A stretch of 64,000 bases of DNA from Solirubrobacter taibaiensis (GCA_027587225.1 JAPDDQ010000001.1:62001-126000), one strand, 5' to 3'; positions 43,201 through 51,531 are shown, numbered from the stretch's first letter. Notes: generated from the letters alone by a model not told the origin. Translations and numbers: made by a program.

Positions 43201-43659
43201 GATCGCGCCGCCGCCATTGAGGCTCAGCGTCGGACAGGCGCTGCATGGGACTTCGTCGTTGCCGTCGCGACCGTTGCTGAACGAGAGGTCGCGGATCGTT
43301 ACGGTCGCGCCGGTCCGCATGATCCGGCTGATTTGTCCAGACGTGTCGGCGTTCGAGCCGCCGTCGATCGCGGTCGCGGTCGGTCCGCCACCGGCGATCG
43401 TGATCGCCTTGTCCACCAGCAGGTGCGTGCCCTGGCTGAGGGTGTAGACCGTTGAGGCGCTCGGCGTGCCCCCGAGTTGCACGATGTCACCCGGCTGGGC
43501 GAAGGCGATCGCCTCCCGCAGGGTGCAGTCGCTGACCGTGCAGGAACCGCCGACGCGGTCGTCGTTGCGGGTGACCGTGATGACGTCGGCGTGGGCGACG
43601 CCGGCCAGCGTCAGCCAGAGCGCGAGCACCAGCCCAAGGCGGTTCAGCACACGGGTCAT
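40264..43659 (-). CDS. Giant secreted beta-helix protein with C-terminal FecR-like module
   Basis: 1131 residues. Signal peptide LVLALWLTLAGVAHA. A right-handed parallel beta-helix (~25-400) starts with the CTLREAI motif of surface/POMP-like helices and has many N-x-x-GG turns. Fibronectin/PKD-like domains follow (EVRG-free strands, repeated GDG and DWGDG pairs with Cys). A Pro/Thr linker (PTPTPPLGPAPTP) leads to a FecR-like end with LWGKGKGAFRTSG, ATVRGTTW, DTCAGT and VTEGTVTV. That end matches the protein at 4879-5808. The frame stays open upstream into trkA antisense, but ATG 43659 with its signal peptide is the clear start. Probably an exported adhesin or cell-surface protein. Confidence 0.85.
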   Translation of the reverse strand: MTRVLNRLGLVLALWLTLAGVAHADVITVTRNDDRVGGSCTVSDCTLREAIAFAQPGDIVQLGGTPSASTVYTLSQGTHLLVDKAITIAGGGPTATAIDGGSNADTSGQISRIMRTGATVTIRDLSFSNGRDGNDEVPCSACPTLSLNGGGAIYNTGALTLQRVIFEGNQNSPVGGAVSNTSTLALSDVEFHSNGAAYGGALFSRSGTVTGNRVTVHVNTSSARGAVYVNGGTMLLENTTVTSNGQSNTIGGGIANAGGDLTLRNVTIADNVRGGLLRESGVTSVQNSILASGCAPAGQFGAVVAVSSDLGHNLDEDNSCGLTAATKVVGQPARLAPVNPNGGATQTMALLNGSPAIDKVPAQDCTAADQRGEPRHGLCDIGAFEAVLLGQPSAATENADDIGVYEARLVATVGLAGEAGKLSFEWGLQPDAVDVRTPGIGTAASGMRSELVYGLPPGTQLFYRAVVENASGTARGVVKAFTTQYAPPTISDLRIIDVGDDNATLRFTIDPGGPNATYRVRINGDDPPQAPLPGTGPREITQTLTGLTPDADHQLQIVVTGPGGQTAQDDGLISVHTLKRFTGTAGTPLTVTHSGIPDVGCPSGALVEWGDGQTSTVPATEIDCQPSQSFTLTKAHAYAAGGRYRARITYENVGRFELVTVVAPTAGNRVLSVNVTGRGRVTGSGIDCPGVCSVELPPNAQPTLTASPHSGAQFHGWADACTGTSVCQLDMEESRNVAANFNGSVEPPSVNELSVATRTDTTANLRFTVSAGGAPATYTVVVDGSPRTPVSFGSGTDPQDLTYALAGLQPGRRYAVQIVVNNSEGRAAHEVEFDTASLVTGVVGQETELVFTGLADACPNQATIDWGDGSTGTGALSCTDTVGGWEYTLNAAHTYTRADRFRIVVAYDSGSEDAAYAVIAQTPGQPGPEPTATPDPTPVPTPLPTTSPTPTPTPPLGPAPTPAIDVVATTAGGTVLVKLPGTNRFVALMPGQELPYGTEIDTRKGRVTLTTIPKAGAPAETAVFYDGLFKISYAGGVTNLTLTEPLAACPKKGRASASAKKAKSRKLWGKGKGAFRTSGKYSAATVRGTTWLVQDTCAGTLTRVTEGTVTVKAGRKTVVVRAGKKYLAKPR

Positions 43660-43731
43660 GGTCGTCCTTGACACCCGCGGCGAACCTACCGGAACGTCTA
43701 GAGCCATCGGGTGCCCTACGCTCTCCGACCG

Positions 43732-45054
43732 ATGCGCATCGTCGTACTGGGCGCTGGCCACGTGGGTCGGGCGATCGTGGACGCGCTCTACCAAGAGCAC
43801 GAGATCACGGTCATCGACACGAACGCCGATCGTCTGACGGCGCTGGCCGACCGCTACGACGTTCGCACCGTGGAAGGCAACGGCACCACCAAGCGGGTGA
43901 TCCGCGAGGCGGGCATCCAGAACTGCAGCCTGTTCATCGCCTCCACCTCGCGTGAGGAGGCGAACCTCGTCTCCGCGATGCTCGTGAAGAAGCTCAGCGG
44001 CGCGCGGGTCGTCGTGCGGACCACGAGCGTCGAGTACCTGGACGCGTGGCGTGAGCGCGAGATCGACGTGGACTTCATGGTCTCTTCCGAGCTCGAGACC
44101 GCGAACGCGATCTCCGGGCTGATCGGCATCCCCGCCGCCCGTCAGACCGACGTGTTCGCGGACGGCAAGATCCAGGTGGTCGAGTTCGACGTGCCCGAGG
44201 GGGCCGGCAGCGGCGTGGTCGGGCGCAAGCTCCGCGACGCCGAGTTGCCCGTCGAGTCGAAGGTCGTGAGCATCATCCGCGACAAAGAGCACATCCTGCC
44301 CGGCGGCGGACAGCGGATCCTGGCGGGCGATCGCATCGTCGTCATCGGCTCGCCGGACGCGGCGCGGCAGTGGAGCCGGCTCATCTCGCACGAGCAGCAG
44401 CGCGTGGAGGACATCGTCATCTTCGGCGGCGGCCGGATGGGGACGACGATCGCGCACGTGATGCTCGACCGCGGCATCCGCGTGCGCTTCGTCGAGGGCC
44501 GGGCGGAGCGGGCGCGCGAGGTGGCGGAGGAGATCCCGCAGGCGCGCGTCTTCCACGCCAGCGCGTTCGACCCTGAGTTCTTCGACCGCGAGCGGATCGG
44601 GAAGGCCACCGCGGCGGTGTTCGCGCTCAACGACGATCCCGGCAACCTGTTCAGCGCCGTGCTGGCCAAAGCGCACGGCATGCAGCTCACCATCGCGCTC
44701 GCGCACGATCAGACGTCGCTGAAGGTCTACGAACGCGGCGGCGTCGACGTCGCCATCAACCCGCGCCAGGTGATCGCCGAGGAGCTCGTGCGGTTCGGGC
44801 ACGACCCGCGCATCCGCCAGATCGCGATGCTCGACGACGACCGCTTCGAGATCCTCGACCTGACCGTGCGCGCGGAGTCCGAGCTGGCGGGGATGCGCTT
44901 CGACCAGATGCCGGAGACCGGGTCGGTGATCGGCGCGATCATCCGCGGCGGCGACGCGATCATCCCGCACTCCAAGGACATCCTGCGCGCCGGGGACCGG
45001 GTGATCGTCTTCGTGGAGTCGCGCCGCGCCTCCACCGTCGAGCGCATCCTGTGA
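43732..45054 (+). CDS. trkA: TrkA, NAD-binding regulatory subunit of the Trk K+ uptake system
   Basis: 440 residues with two RCK units. Each has a Rossmann nucleotide site (VVLGAGHVGRAI at residue ~4; IVIFGGGRMGTTI at ~229) followed by a TrkA_C domain (VVEFDVPEGAGSG; ILDLTVRAESELAG). It forms a ring on the cytoplasmic face of TrkH and gates it. ATG 43732 begins exactly at the Rossmann strand. It overlaps trkH by 4 bp (GTGA). Confidence 0.95.
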   Translation: MRIVVLGAGHVGRAIVDALYQEHEITVIDTNADRLTALADRYDVRTVEGNGTTKRVIREAGIQNCSLFIASTSREEANLVSAMLVKKLSGARVVVRTTSVEYLDAWREREIDVDFMVSSELETANAISGLIGIPAARQTDVFADGKIQVVEFDVPEGAGSGVVGRKLRDAELPVESKVVSIIRDKEHILPGGGQRILAGDRIVVIGSPDAARQWSRLISHEQQRVEDIVIFGGGRMGTTIAHVMLDRGIRVRFVEGRAERAREVAEEIPQARVFHASAFDPEFFDRERIGKATAAVFALNDDPGNLFSAVLAKAHGMQLTIALAHDQTSLKVYERGGVDVAINPRQVIAEELVRFGHDPRIRQIAMLDDDRFEILDLTVRAESELAGMRFDQMPETGSVIGAIIRGGDAIIPHSKDILRAGDRVIVFVESRRASTVERIL

Positions 45055-46565
45055 GACGCCCGCGCACCGGGATCGAAGTCGGCGCGGCGCTCGATCTCGT
45101 CGGCGGCGTGCTCAAGTGGCTCGCGCCCGCGTTCCTGGTTCCGGTCGTGGTGGCCATCGGCTACGGCGAGGACTGGTGGTCGTTCGTCGTCGCCGGGGCG
45201 ATCACCGGAACGGCGGGGCTCGCCCTCGACCAGATCACCGAGGACGACGCGGGCGCGTTCGTGACGCCGCGTGAGAGCTTCCTGGTCGTGGCCCTGCTGT
45301 GGCTGCTGATCCCGATCTTCGGTGCGCTGCCGTTCATCCTCGACGGCGGCCCGCAGCTCTCGCGCCCGGTCGACGCGTACTTCGAGGCGGTGTCCGGGTT
45401 CACCGCCACCGGCGCGACGCTCGTGCCGCGGATCGAGGAGCTGGACCGGTCGATGCTGTTCTGGCGCCAGCTCAGCCACTGGCTCGGCGGCATGGGCATC
45501 ATCGTGCTCGCGGTGGCGATCCTGCCGCGGCTCCGGATCGGTGGGCGTCAGCTGCTGCAGTCCGAGCTCGCCGGACCGACGGAGATCGAGAAGCTCGGAC
45601 AGACGATCCGCGAGACGGCGCGGCGGCTGTGGCGGCTCTACGTGATCCTGACCTTGATCGCGATCCTCACGCTCGGCTTTCTGGGCTGGTCCGGCATCGA
45701 TGACGAGCTGACGTTCTTCGACGCCGTGGGCCATGCGCTGTCGGTGGTCGCGCTGGGCGGATTCAGCACACGCACGATCTCGGTCGCCGCGTTCTCCCCG
45801 GTCACGCAGTACGTGATCCTGTTCTTCATGATCGTCGCGGGGATCAACTTCCTGCGGCTCTACCGCTTCCTCGTGCAGCGGCGCTTCGACGTGCTGGCGC
45901 GGGACGAGGAGCTCCGGCTGTACCTCGTGCTGATCGCGCTCGGCTCGATCCTGGTCGGCGTGGAGGTCATCGGCGGCGGCTACGAGACCGGTGAGGCCGG
46001 CGTGCGCCACTCGCTCTTCCAGGCCACGGCGATCCTGACCACCACCGGTTTCGCGACCGCCGACTACGCCGCCTGGGGCCCGATCGCCACGGTCACCCTG
46101 CTGCTGCTGATGTTCTCCGGGGCGTCGGCCGGGTCGACGGGCGGCGGCATCAAGATCGTCCGGCACCTGCTGCTGTTCAAGCTCGTCAGACGTGAGCTCG
46201 AGCAGACCGTGCACCGCGAGGCGATCGTGCCGATCCGGGCCAACGGGCGCGTGGTGGACGAGAAGGCCCTGCGCTCGCTGATCGTCTTCGTGCTGCTCTA
46301 TCTGCTCGTGTTCGCCGTCGGATCCCTCGGGCTCGTGATCGACTCCGGCCGGGCGGGCGAGGGGTTGACGGCCTTCGAGGCGTTCGGGGCGGCCGCCGCG
46401 TGCCTGGGCAACGTCGGCCCGGCGTTCGGCTTCGCCGGCCCGTACGGCTCCTTCGAGCCGTTCAGCGATCTGTCGACGCTGATCTGCACGGTGTTGATGT
46501 GGCTGGGTCGCGTCGAGATCATTCCCGTGGTGGTCATCATGACCCGCGCATACTGGCGTTCCTAG
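45051..46565 (+). CDS. trkH: TrkH-type potassium transporter
   Basis: 504 residues with about ten membrane helices and four pore-loop filters: [31 protein letters not shown] and [12 protein letters not shown]. This is the pseudo-fourfold pore of the TrkH/KtrB family, importing K+. GTG 45051 overlaps the trkA stop, so the subunits are made together. Confidence 0.95.
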   Translation: MRRPRTGIEVGAALDLVGGVLKWLAPAFLVPVVVAIGYGEDWWSFVVAGAITGTAGLALDQITEDDAGAFVTPRESFLVVALLWLLIPIFGALPFILDGGPQLSRPVDAYFEAVSGFTATGATLVPRIEELDRSMLFWRQLSHWLGGMGIIVLAVAILPRLRIGGRQLLQSELAGPTEIEKLGQTIRETARRLWRLYVILTLIAILTLGFLGWSGIDDELTFFDAVGHALSVVALGGFSTRTISVAAFSPVTQYVILFFMIVAGINFLRLYRFLVQRRFDVLARDEELRLYLVLIALGSILVGVEVIGGGYETGEAGVRHSLFQATAILTTTGFATADYAAWGPIATVTLLLLMFSGASAGSTGGGIKIVRHLLLFKLVRRELEQTVHREAIVPIRANGRVVDEKALRSLIVFVLLYLLVFAVGSLGLVIDSGRAGEGLTAFEAFGAAAACLGNVGPAFGFAGPYGSFEPFSDLSTLICTVLMWLGRVEIIPVVVIMTRAYWRS

Positions 46566-46574
46566 GAGAGGTAC

Positions 46575-47465
46575 ATGAGCTTCGACACCACCGGACTGGT
46601 CGCGTACGTCAACGGCGAATACAAGCCGGTGAGCGAGGCGTCGGTCTCCATCTTCGACCACGGTTTCCTGTACGGGGACGGCGTGTTCGAGGGCATGCGG
46701 GTGTTCGATGGTGGCTTGTTCCGCGCCGAGTTGCACATGGAGCGGATCGCCCGCTCCGCGCGCACGATCGGGCTGGGGATGCCGGTCGACGGCGAGGAGC
46801 TGGTGAAGATCATCGGCGAGGTCGTACGGCGGTCCGAGCTGCAGGACGCGCACGTGCGGCCGATCATCACCCGTGGCTTCGGCGGCCCGGGCATCGACCC
46901 GCGGCTGTGCCCCGAGCCGTCGCTGATCGTGTCCGCCTACCCGTTCCCGCCCTTCCTCGGGGCCGACCCGATCAAGCTCTTCACGAGCGCGATCGTCCGC
47001 AAGGCGCCGCGGTCGTTGGGCGCGCACGTGAAGTCCCTGAACTACCTGGACGCGATCGTCGCCAAGCAGCAGGCCGGCGAGCTCGGCGTCCACGACGCCG
47101 TGATGCTGGATTCGTTGGGGGCCGTCGCGGAGTGCACGGGCGCGAACCTGTTCATCGTCGTCGGCGACCAGCTGATCACGCCGACCACCCGCGCCGCGCT
47201 GCCGGGCATCACCCGCCGAACGGTGCTGGAGATCGCCGCCGAGCAGGGCATCGACGCCGTCGAACGCGACATCTGGCCGATGGAGCTCCACGCCGCCGAC
47301 GGCGCGTTCGTGTGCGGCTCCGGCGCGGGCGTCGTGCCCATCGGGTCCTTCGACGGGCGCCCGGTCCGGTTCCCCGACCACCCCTTGATCCAGCAGGTCC
47401 AGGCCGAGTACCGCGCCAAGACCCGTTCTGCCGAGTACCGCACCGAGCTGTACGTGGCCGCTTAG
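46575..47465 (+). CDS. ilvE: Class IV PLP aminotransferase, branched-chain type
   Basis: 296 residues. FDHGFLYGDGVFEGMRVFDG, the PLP lysine in HVKSLNYLD (K153), the DAVMLDSLGAVAECTGANLFIV block and TRRTVLEIA match IlvE-type fold-IV transaminases, which catalyse the last step of Leu/Ile/Val synthesis. D-amino-acid transaminase or aminodeoxychorismate lyase activity cannot be excluded by sequence. An AGGAGAGG site precedes ATG 46575; the gene follows trkH by 9 bp. Confidence 0.85.
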   Translation: MSFDTTGLVAYVNGEYKPVSEASVSIFDHGFLYGDGVFEGMRVFDGGLFRAELHMERIARSARTIGLGMPVDGEELVKIIGEVVRRSELQDAHVRPIITRGFGGPGIDPRLCPEPSLIVSAYPFPPFLGADPIKLFTSAIVRKAPRSLGAHVKSLNYLDAIVAKQQAGELGVHDAVMLDSLGAVAECTGANLFIVVGDQLITPTTRAALPGITRRTVLEIAAEQGIDAVERDIWPMELHAADGAFVCGSGAGVVPIGSFDGRPVRFPDHPLIQQVQAEYRAKTRSAEYRTELYVAA

Positions 47466-47875
47466 GTCTTCGGCGGGCCTGGTCTGGGCGCGGGACGGTT
47501 AAGGCAGGCACCGATAGCGGTGAGCCGTTCGCGCGGTTGGGACGGGCCGCGCGGTGATCGGTTCCACGCGGCGTGGGCGGGGGGTATGCCCGGAAACCTT
47601 CCTCAGGCGGAAGTTTCCGGGCATACCCCCACCCACGTGCCAACTCGAACGGTCGACCGTGATCGCTCAGCGCCACGGCGTGATCGACCGCGCTCACGCT
47701 CCGGGGCGTGCGCGCTCAGTCGCCTTGAGGATGCTGGCGGGGCATACCCCGAGCTGGCCGGGACCGAGCGACCCCGCCCGCGCCCGGGCGCACCGGCGGA
47801 GCTACCCGGGCACGGCGGGGTCCCGCGCAACGAGTCCGAGCGGACCGCCGCGGCGGCTGACTACTCTGCCGCGGC
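47466..47875. other. 410-bp gene-free interval with repeats
   Basis: No supported coding frame. It contains the large hairpin at 47572-47637 and a third copy of GGCATACCCC at 47741-47750. Several GTGATCG repeats (near 47554, 47659 and 47681) also occur. It lies between ilvE and the propeller-protein gene, both plus strand. Confidence 0.6.
47572..47637. repeat. Large near-perfect hairpin
   Basis: Arms GGGGGTATGCCCGGAAA (47580-47596) and TTTCCGGGCATACCCCC (47614-47630) are exact complements. Inside, CTTCC/GGAAG pair after a bulged C, leaving a TCAGGC loop. Outside, CGTGGG/CCCACG pair after a small internal loop. In total about 28 bp of stem. No T-tract follows, so it is not a standard terminator. 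It may be a REP-like element or a strong RNA barrier downstream of ilvE. Confidence 0.7.
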
Positions 47876-48994
47876 ATGAGGTTCTTCCTTTCGGCGCTGG
47901 CAGCGCTCGTACTGCTGCTCGCACCGCAGGCCGCATCCGCCAAGTCCGACGGGCGTGCGACGACGCTCGCCGAACGAGACGCGCTCATCCACGGCATCGC
48001 GGGTGACGACGACTACGTGTTCGTCACCGAACCGGGCATCGGGGTCAGTACCGCTGGGCCGCGCGTGGTCGTGCTCGATCGTGACAATGGCCGCCAGAAG
48101 GCCGTCCTGCCCGCTCCGCCCGGTGGGTTCAAGCTGCCGTTCACGCTGCGCTCGCCGGAGGAGGGCAAGCTCGTCGTGCTCGATGCGGGCGGGTTCCCGC
48201 CGCAGGGTCCGCCGGTGGTCTACGACTACTCGTACTCGGATCGCAAGGGGAAGTTCAGCGCCACGCTCACGCGCACGGTGGACTTCGCCGGACAGCCGCT
48301 GGGGTTCGCCGAGGACGTGGAGGTGCTCCCGAACGGCGAGTACGTGGTCAGCGAGTCCGTGTTCGGCGGGTTGTGGCTGATCGGCCGCGACGGGACGATC
48401 CGGCCTGGGCTGGTGCCGGCAGACCCCACCGTGCCGCTGCCCAACCTCGGCCCGTGCTTCTTCTCCGAGCCGAGCACCACGGTCGGTGGTCTGCCGTTCG
48501 CGGGCGGTGGGAACTTCGCGCCCGGTGCCGGCTCGCTGGCCGTGCACGACGACTACCTGTACGTCAGCTCGACGTGCGAGGGCGGCGTCAAGCGGGTCAA
48601 GCTCAGCACGCTCCGCGATGGCTCGCGCCCGGCGGCGCAACGCGCGACCGAGATCCAGACGGTCGCCAAGCGCAAGTACGCGTTCGAGAGCCTGAAGGGC
48701 ATCACGTTCAACCAGTACGACTCCCGCGACGACTGGATCTACGCCGGTGATCCGTTCCGGCTGCAGCTGATCCGGATCCACTCGCGCACGGGCAAGCGCG
48801 AGGTCGTCTCCAAGGACGCCAAGCGGTTCAACTTCGTCACCGCGGCGACGTTCCTGCCGCCCGAGCACAAGCGCGGCCAGGCGAGCCTCGTCACCGCCGC
48901 CGACCAGGAGTACCGCTGGGCGACGCTCAACGTCGCGCTCACGGCCGACCAGTTCAAGCCGCCGTTCATCGTGGCGGAATTCACGCCGCGCTGA
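47876..48994 (+). CDS. Secreted beta-propeller-like protein
   Basis: 372 residues with a signal peptide (FFLSALAALVLLLAPQAASA). Repeated strands of the type RVVVLDRDNG, GFAEDVEVLPNGEYVVSES, GGLWLIGRDG, LAVHDDYLYVSS and DWIYAGDPFRLQLIRI suggest an NHL/SMP-30-like propeller. No enzyme motif. It overlaps the next gene (CTGA junction). Function unknown. Confidence 0.72.
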   Translation: MRFFLSALAALVLLLAPQAASAKSDGRATTLAERDALIHGIAGDDDYVFVTEPGIGVSTAGPRVVVLDRDNGRQKAVLPAPPGGFKLPFTLRSPEEGKLVVLDAGGFPPQGPPVVYDYSYSDRKGKFSATLTRTVDFAGQPLGFAEDVEVLPNGEYVVSESVFGGLWLIGRDGTIRPGLVPADPTVPLPNLGPCFFSEPSTTVGGLPFAGGGNFAPGAGSLAVHDDYLYVSSTCEGGVKRVKLSTLRDGSRPAAQRATEIQTVAKRKYAFESLKGITFNQYDSRDDWIYAGDPFRLQLIRIHSRTGKREVVSKDAKRFNFVTAATFLPPEHKRGQASLVTAADQEYRWATLNVALTADQFKPPFIVAEFTPR

Positions 48995-49737
48995 CCGCAC
49001 TGGTCCTGATCCACGGCTTCACCGGCTCCCCGCACGTGTGGGAGCTGGTGCGGCCGCGGCTCGAGCGCCACCACACCCTGCTCACCCCGGCGCTGCCCGG
49101 CCATCTCGGCGGCCCAATCCTCCCGCCCACGATCACGCCCACGACACTCGTCGAAGCGGTCGAAACCACGATGGACGAGGCGGGGATCGGCGAAGCGCAC
49201 GTCGTCGGCAACTCGCTCGGCGGCTACGTCGCGCTGCAGCTCGCGGCGCGCGGGCGGGCGCTCACCGTCACGGCCCTGGCGCCCGCGGGCGGCTGGGCCG
49301 CGGGCGACGACAAGCACGCCACGCTGGCGATGAACGAGGAAGCCCACGCTGTCACCCAGGGCGCCGAGCGCAACGCCGCGTTCATCGCCTCCACGCCGGA
49401 GGGCCGGCGCCAAGCGCTCGCGACGATGGCCGGGCACACCGACCACGTCCCGCCGGAGTTCGTCGTCAACGTCATCCGGGCGGGCGCGCTGTGCACAGAG
49501 GCCCCGCGGATGATCGCCTACGCGGCCGAATCCGATTGGCCCCTGGAAACGCCGCAGTGCCCCACACGCATCGTGTGGGGCACCGAGGACAAGCTGCTTC
49601 CGTGGCCGGCCGCGGCGGAGCGCTACCGCATGCAACTCCCGCACGCCGAGTGGATCGAGCTCGACGGCGTCGGCCACTGCCCACAGGTAGACGTGCCGTT
49701 GATCACCGCCGAGCTGATTCTCGGCGCCATCGCTTGA
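48991..49737 (+). CDS. Alpha/beta hydrolase, probable CTG start
   Basis: 248 residues if begun at CTG 48991. The oxyanion-hole block VLIHGFTGSPHVW lies before the first ordinary start (GTG 49036), which would remove it. CTG 48991 overlaps the upstream TGA as CTGA, mirroring the ATGA/GTGA junctions elsewhere. Nucleophile elbow GNSLGGYVAL, acid in WGTEDKLLP, catalytic His in GVGHCPQ. It is an esterase/lipase-type enzyme of unknown substrate, translationally coupled to the propeller protein. Confidence 0.82.
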   Translation: MTALVLIHGFTGSPHVWELVRPRLERHHTLLTPALPGHLGGPILPPTITPTTLVEAVETTMDEAGIGEAHVVGNSLGGYVALQLAARGRALTVTALAPAGGWAAGDDKHATLAMNEEAHAVTQGAERNAAFIASTPEGRRQALATMAGHTDHVPPEFVVNVIRAGALCTEAPRMIAYAAESDWPLETPQCPTRIVWGTEDKLLPWPAAAERYRMQLPHAEWIELDGVGHCPQVDVPLITAELILGAIA

Positions 49738-49761
49738 CATATTCCTATATGGGTATATGTT
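49734..49761 (+). promoter_or_regulatory. Leaderless promoter with overlapping ArsR-type operator
   Basis: TTGACA (49734-49739), 16 bp, TATGTT (49756-49761). The expected transcription start falls on the GTG at 49769, so the mRNA would be leaderless. An imperfect palindrome ACATAT-N12-ATATGT (49737-49760) covers the spacer and -10, fitting autorepression by the ArsR protein. Confidence 0.65.
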
Positions 49762-49768
49762 GTGTTCC

Positions 49769-50119
49769 GTGGCCCGAGCAGCAACGACAGCGGATGTGTT
49801 CAACGCGGTGGCCGAGCCGCGCCGGCGCGACATCCTCGACCTCCTGATGGACGGCGAGCGCCCGGTGAACGACATCGTCGAGCGGCTCGAACTCGGCCAA
49901 CCGCAAGTGTCAAAGCATCTGAAGGTCCTCCGAGAGGTGGGTCTGGTGGACGCACGCGATGAAGGCCGGATGCGGGTCTACCGCCTCAACGGCCGCGGGC
50001 TCAAGCCCATCCACGACTGGGTCTCGAACTACGAGCGCACCTGGCGCGAGCGGTTCGACGCCTTGGACGTGGTCCTGGAAGAACTCAAAGAGAAGGAGGC
50101 TCGCGATGAGCAGTCTTAG
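49769..50119 (+). CDS. ArsR-family regulator
   Basis: 116 residues. Winged HTH: VFNAVAEPRRRDILDLLMDGERPVNDIVERLELGQPQVSKHLKVLREVGLV, the SdpR/ArsR subgroup without cysteine metal sites. GTG 49769 is preferred to ATG 49757 because of the promoter spacing. It overlaps the SRPBCC gene by 14 bp; this ArsR-SRPBCC pairing is common and usually autoregulated. Confidence 0.9.
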   Translation: MARAATTADVFNAVAEPRRRDILDLLMDGERPVNDIVERLELGQPQVSKHLKVLREVGLVDARDEGRMRVYRLNGRGLKPIHDWVSNYERTWRERFDALDVVLEELKEKEARDEQS

Positions 50120-50627
50120 CGGCAGCGCGGTGTTGACGACCCCGACGGATACCGAGATCGTGATGGTGCGCGAGTTCGACGCGCCGCCCGAGCTGGTCTG
50201 GAAGGCGTGGACGACGCCTGAGCTGGTCTCGCGCTGGTGGCCCGGCAAGCGGGGCACGATGAAGAGCTGCGAGATCGACCTGCAGGTCGGCGGGAAGTGG
50301 CGCTACGTGATGGAGGCCGGCGAGGGCGGCTTCGAGGTCGGGTTCCACGGCGAGTACCGCGAGATCGAGCCGACCGACAAGCTCGTCAACACCGAGGTGT
50401 TCGAGGGAGCGCCGCCCGAGGCGGGGGCGGCGCTCAACACGAACGTCTTCGAGGCGCTGGACGGCGGTCGCACCCGGCTCACGATGACCACGGCCGTGGA
50501 CTCGAAGGAGATCCGCGACATGATCATCGGAACCGGGATGGAGACCGGCGCTCAGGAGGGCCTGGACATCATCGACGAGATCGTCGCCGAGCTCACGGCA
50601 GACGACCGCGCCAGCGCAACGAAGTGA
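50106..50627 (+). CDS. SRPBCC (AHSA1-like) protein
   Basis: 173 residues. VREFDAPPELVWKAWTTPELVSRWW, then GKWRYVM, FHGEYREIEPTDKLVNTEVFEG and RTRLTMTTAVDSKEIRDMIIGTGMETG form the Aha1/START-like hydrophobic cavity fold. It likely binds a small lipophilic ligand. An AAGGAGG ribosome site lies within the ArsR 3' end. The 3' end overlaps the convergent vWA gene by 35 bp. Confidence 0.88.
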   Translation: MSSLSGSAVLTTPTDTEIVMVREFDAPPELVWKAWTTPELVSRWWPGKRGTMKSCEIDLQVGGKWRYVMEAGEGGFEVGFHGEYREIEPTDKLVNTEVFEGAPPEAGAALNTNVFEALDGGRTRLTMTTAVDSKEIRDMIIGTGMETGAQEGLDIIDEIVAELTADDRASATK

Positions 50628-51531
50628 ACGCCGCGCCCGCGAGGGCGAGCAGGCCGAACGCGGCGAAGCCGGCGCTGACTTCCCGCTTCTCCGCCTTGGT
50701 GCCGATGCGCGAGCCGAGGGTCTCGTAGACCTCGTCGAGCGCGCCTGAGTCCTCGGCGGTGAACGCCCGGCCACCGGAGATCTCCGCGACCTGCGTGAGC
50801 GCCTCGGGGTCGGGCGGGACGGGCATGGTCTGGCCGAAGTTGCCCTCGACCACGCCTTCGGGGGTGCCGAGGGCGACGGTGTAGATCGGGATGTTGGCCG
50901 CGCGGGCGCGCTGCGCGACCTCCGCCGGGTCCTGGCCGTTCTGGCTGGCGCCGTCCGACAGCAGCACGATCGCGGCCGGCGGCGGGTTCTTGTCGTCGGT
51001 CTCCAGCGCCTGCAGTGCGGAGTCCAGCGCGTCGCCGGTCGCGGTCCCGCCCTCGGCCTGCAGCGCGGTGAGCGTCGACTCGACCGTCAGGCGATCCTGC
51101 GTCGGGCGCAGCACCGTGTGCGGGCCGTCGGCGAAGGCCACGAGGCCGACCTGCAGCTGCTCGGGCACGTTCTTGAGGAACCGGTCGGCGGCCTGCTTGG
51201 CCGCCGCCAGCCGGGTGGGCTGCACGTCGACGGCGTTCATCGAGCCGGAGGTGTCGGTCACGAGCATCACGCTCGCGCGCTCCACCGGCACGGCGACCGT
51301 GGCTTCGGGGCGTGCGAGCGCGATCGCCATCCCGGCCAGCGCCAGCATCAGCAGCGCGGGCGGAAGGTGCTTGCGCACGCGGCCGTGCTTGGGCGCGACC
51401 GCGGCGAGCGTCGCCGCCGCGGGGAAGCGGATCACGTACTTGGACGGCTTGCGGCGACTGAACCACAGCGCCGCGAGCGCGATCGGGATGACCGCCAGGC
51501 CGGCCAGGAAGAGCGGTGCCTGGAAACTCAT
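50593..51531 (-). CDS. BatA-like membrane protein with von Willebrand A domain
   Basis: 312 residues. An N-terminal aerotolerance-type membrane pair (PLFLAGLAVIPIALAALWF; PPALLMLALAGMAIALARPE) precedes a vWA domain with the MIDAS motif D-x-S-x-S in VTDTSGSMNAVD, Thr in GGTATGDAL and Asp in LLSDGASQ. A C-terminal membrane helix follows. It is third in a MoxR-DUF58-vWA operon (4-bp overlap). In this conserved trio MoxR ATPases act as chaperones on vWA proteins. A paralog is at 59186-60106. Confidence 0.88.
   Translation of the reverse strand: MSFQAPLFLAGLAVIPIALAALWFSRRKPSKYVIRFPAAATLAAVAPKHGRVRKHLPPALLMLALAGMAIALARPEATVAVPVERASVMLVTDTSGSMNAVDVQPTRLAAAKQAADRFLKNVPEQLQVGLVAFADGPHTVLRPTQDRLTVESTLTALQAEGGTATGDALDSALQALETDDKNPPPAAIVLLSDGASQNGQDPAEVAQRARAANIPIYTVALGTPEGVVEGNFGQTMPVPPDPEALTQVAEISGGRAFTAEDSGALDEVYETLGSRIGTKAEKREVSAGFAAFGLLALAGAAFTSLRWRGRLP

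Noticed and set aside
43660..44970. Upstream extension of the giant minus-strand frame (to 1568 residues)
   Set aside because: It runs antisense through trkA, has GC-shadow composition, and a clear signal peptide begins at ATG 43659.
44727..47381. 884-codon minus-strand open frame
   Set aside because: Antisense to trkA, trkH and ilvE, which have full motif sets. The repetitive RDQ/EHD composition is a shadow of GC-rich coding.
49757..49768. ATG 49757 as the ArsR start
   Set aside because: It falls in the -10 region of the best promoter. GTG 49769 coincides with the predicted transcription start and family N-terminus.
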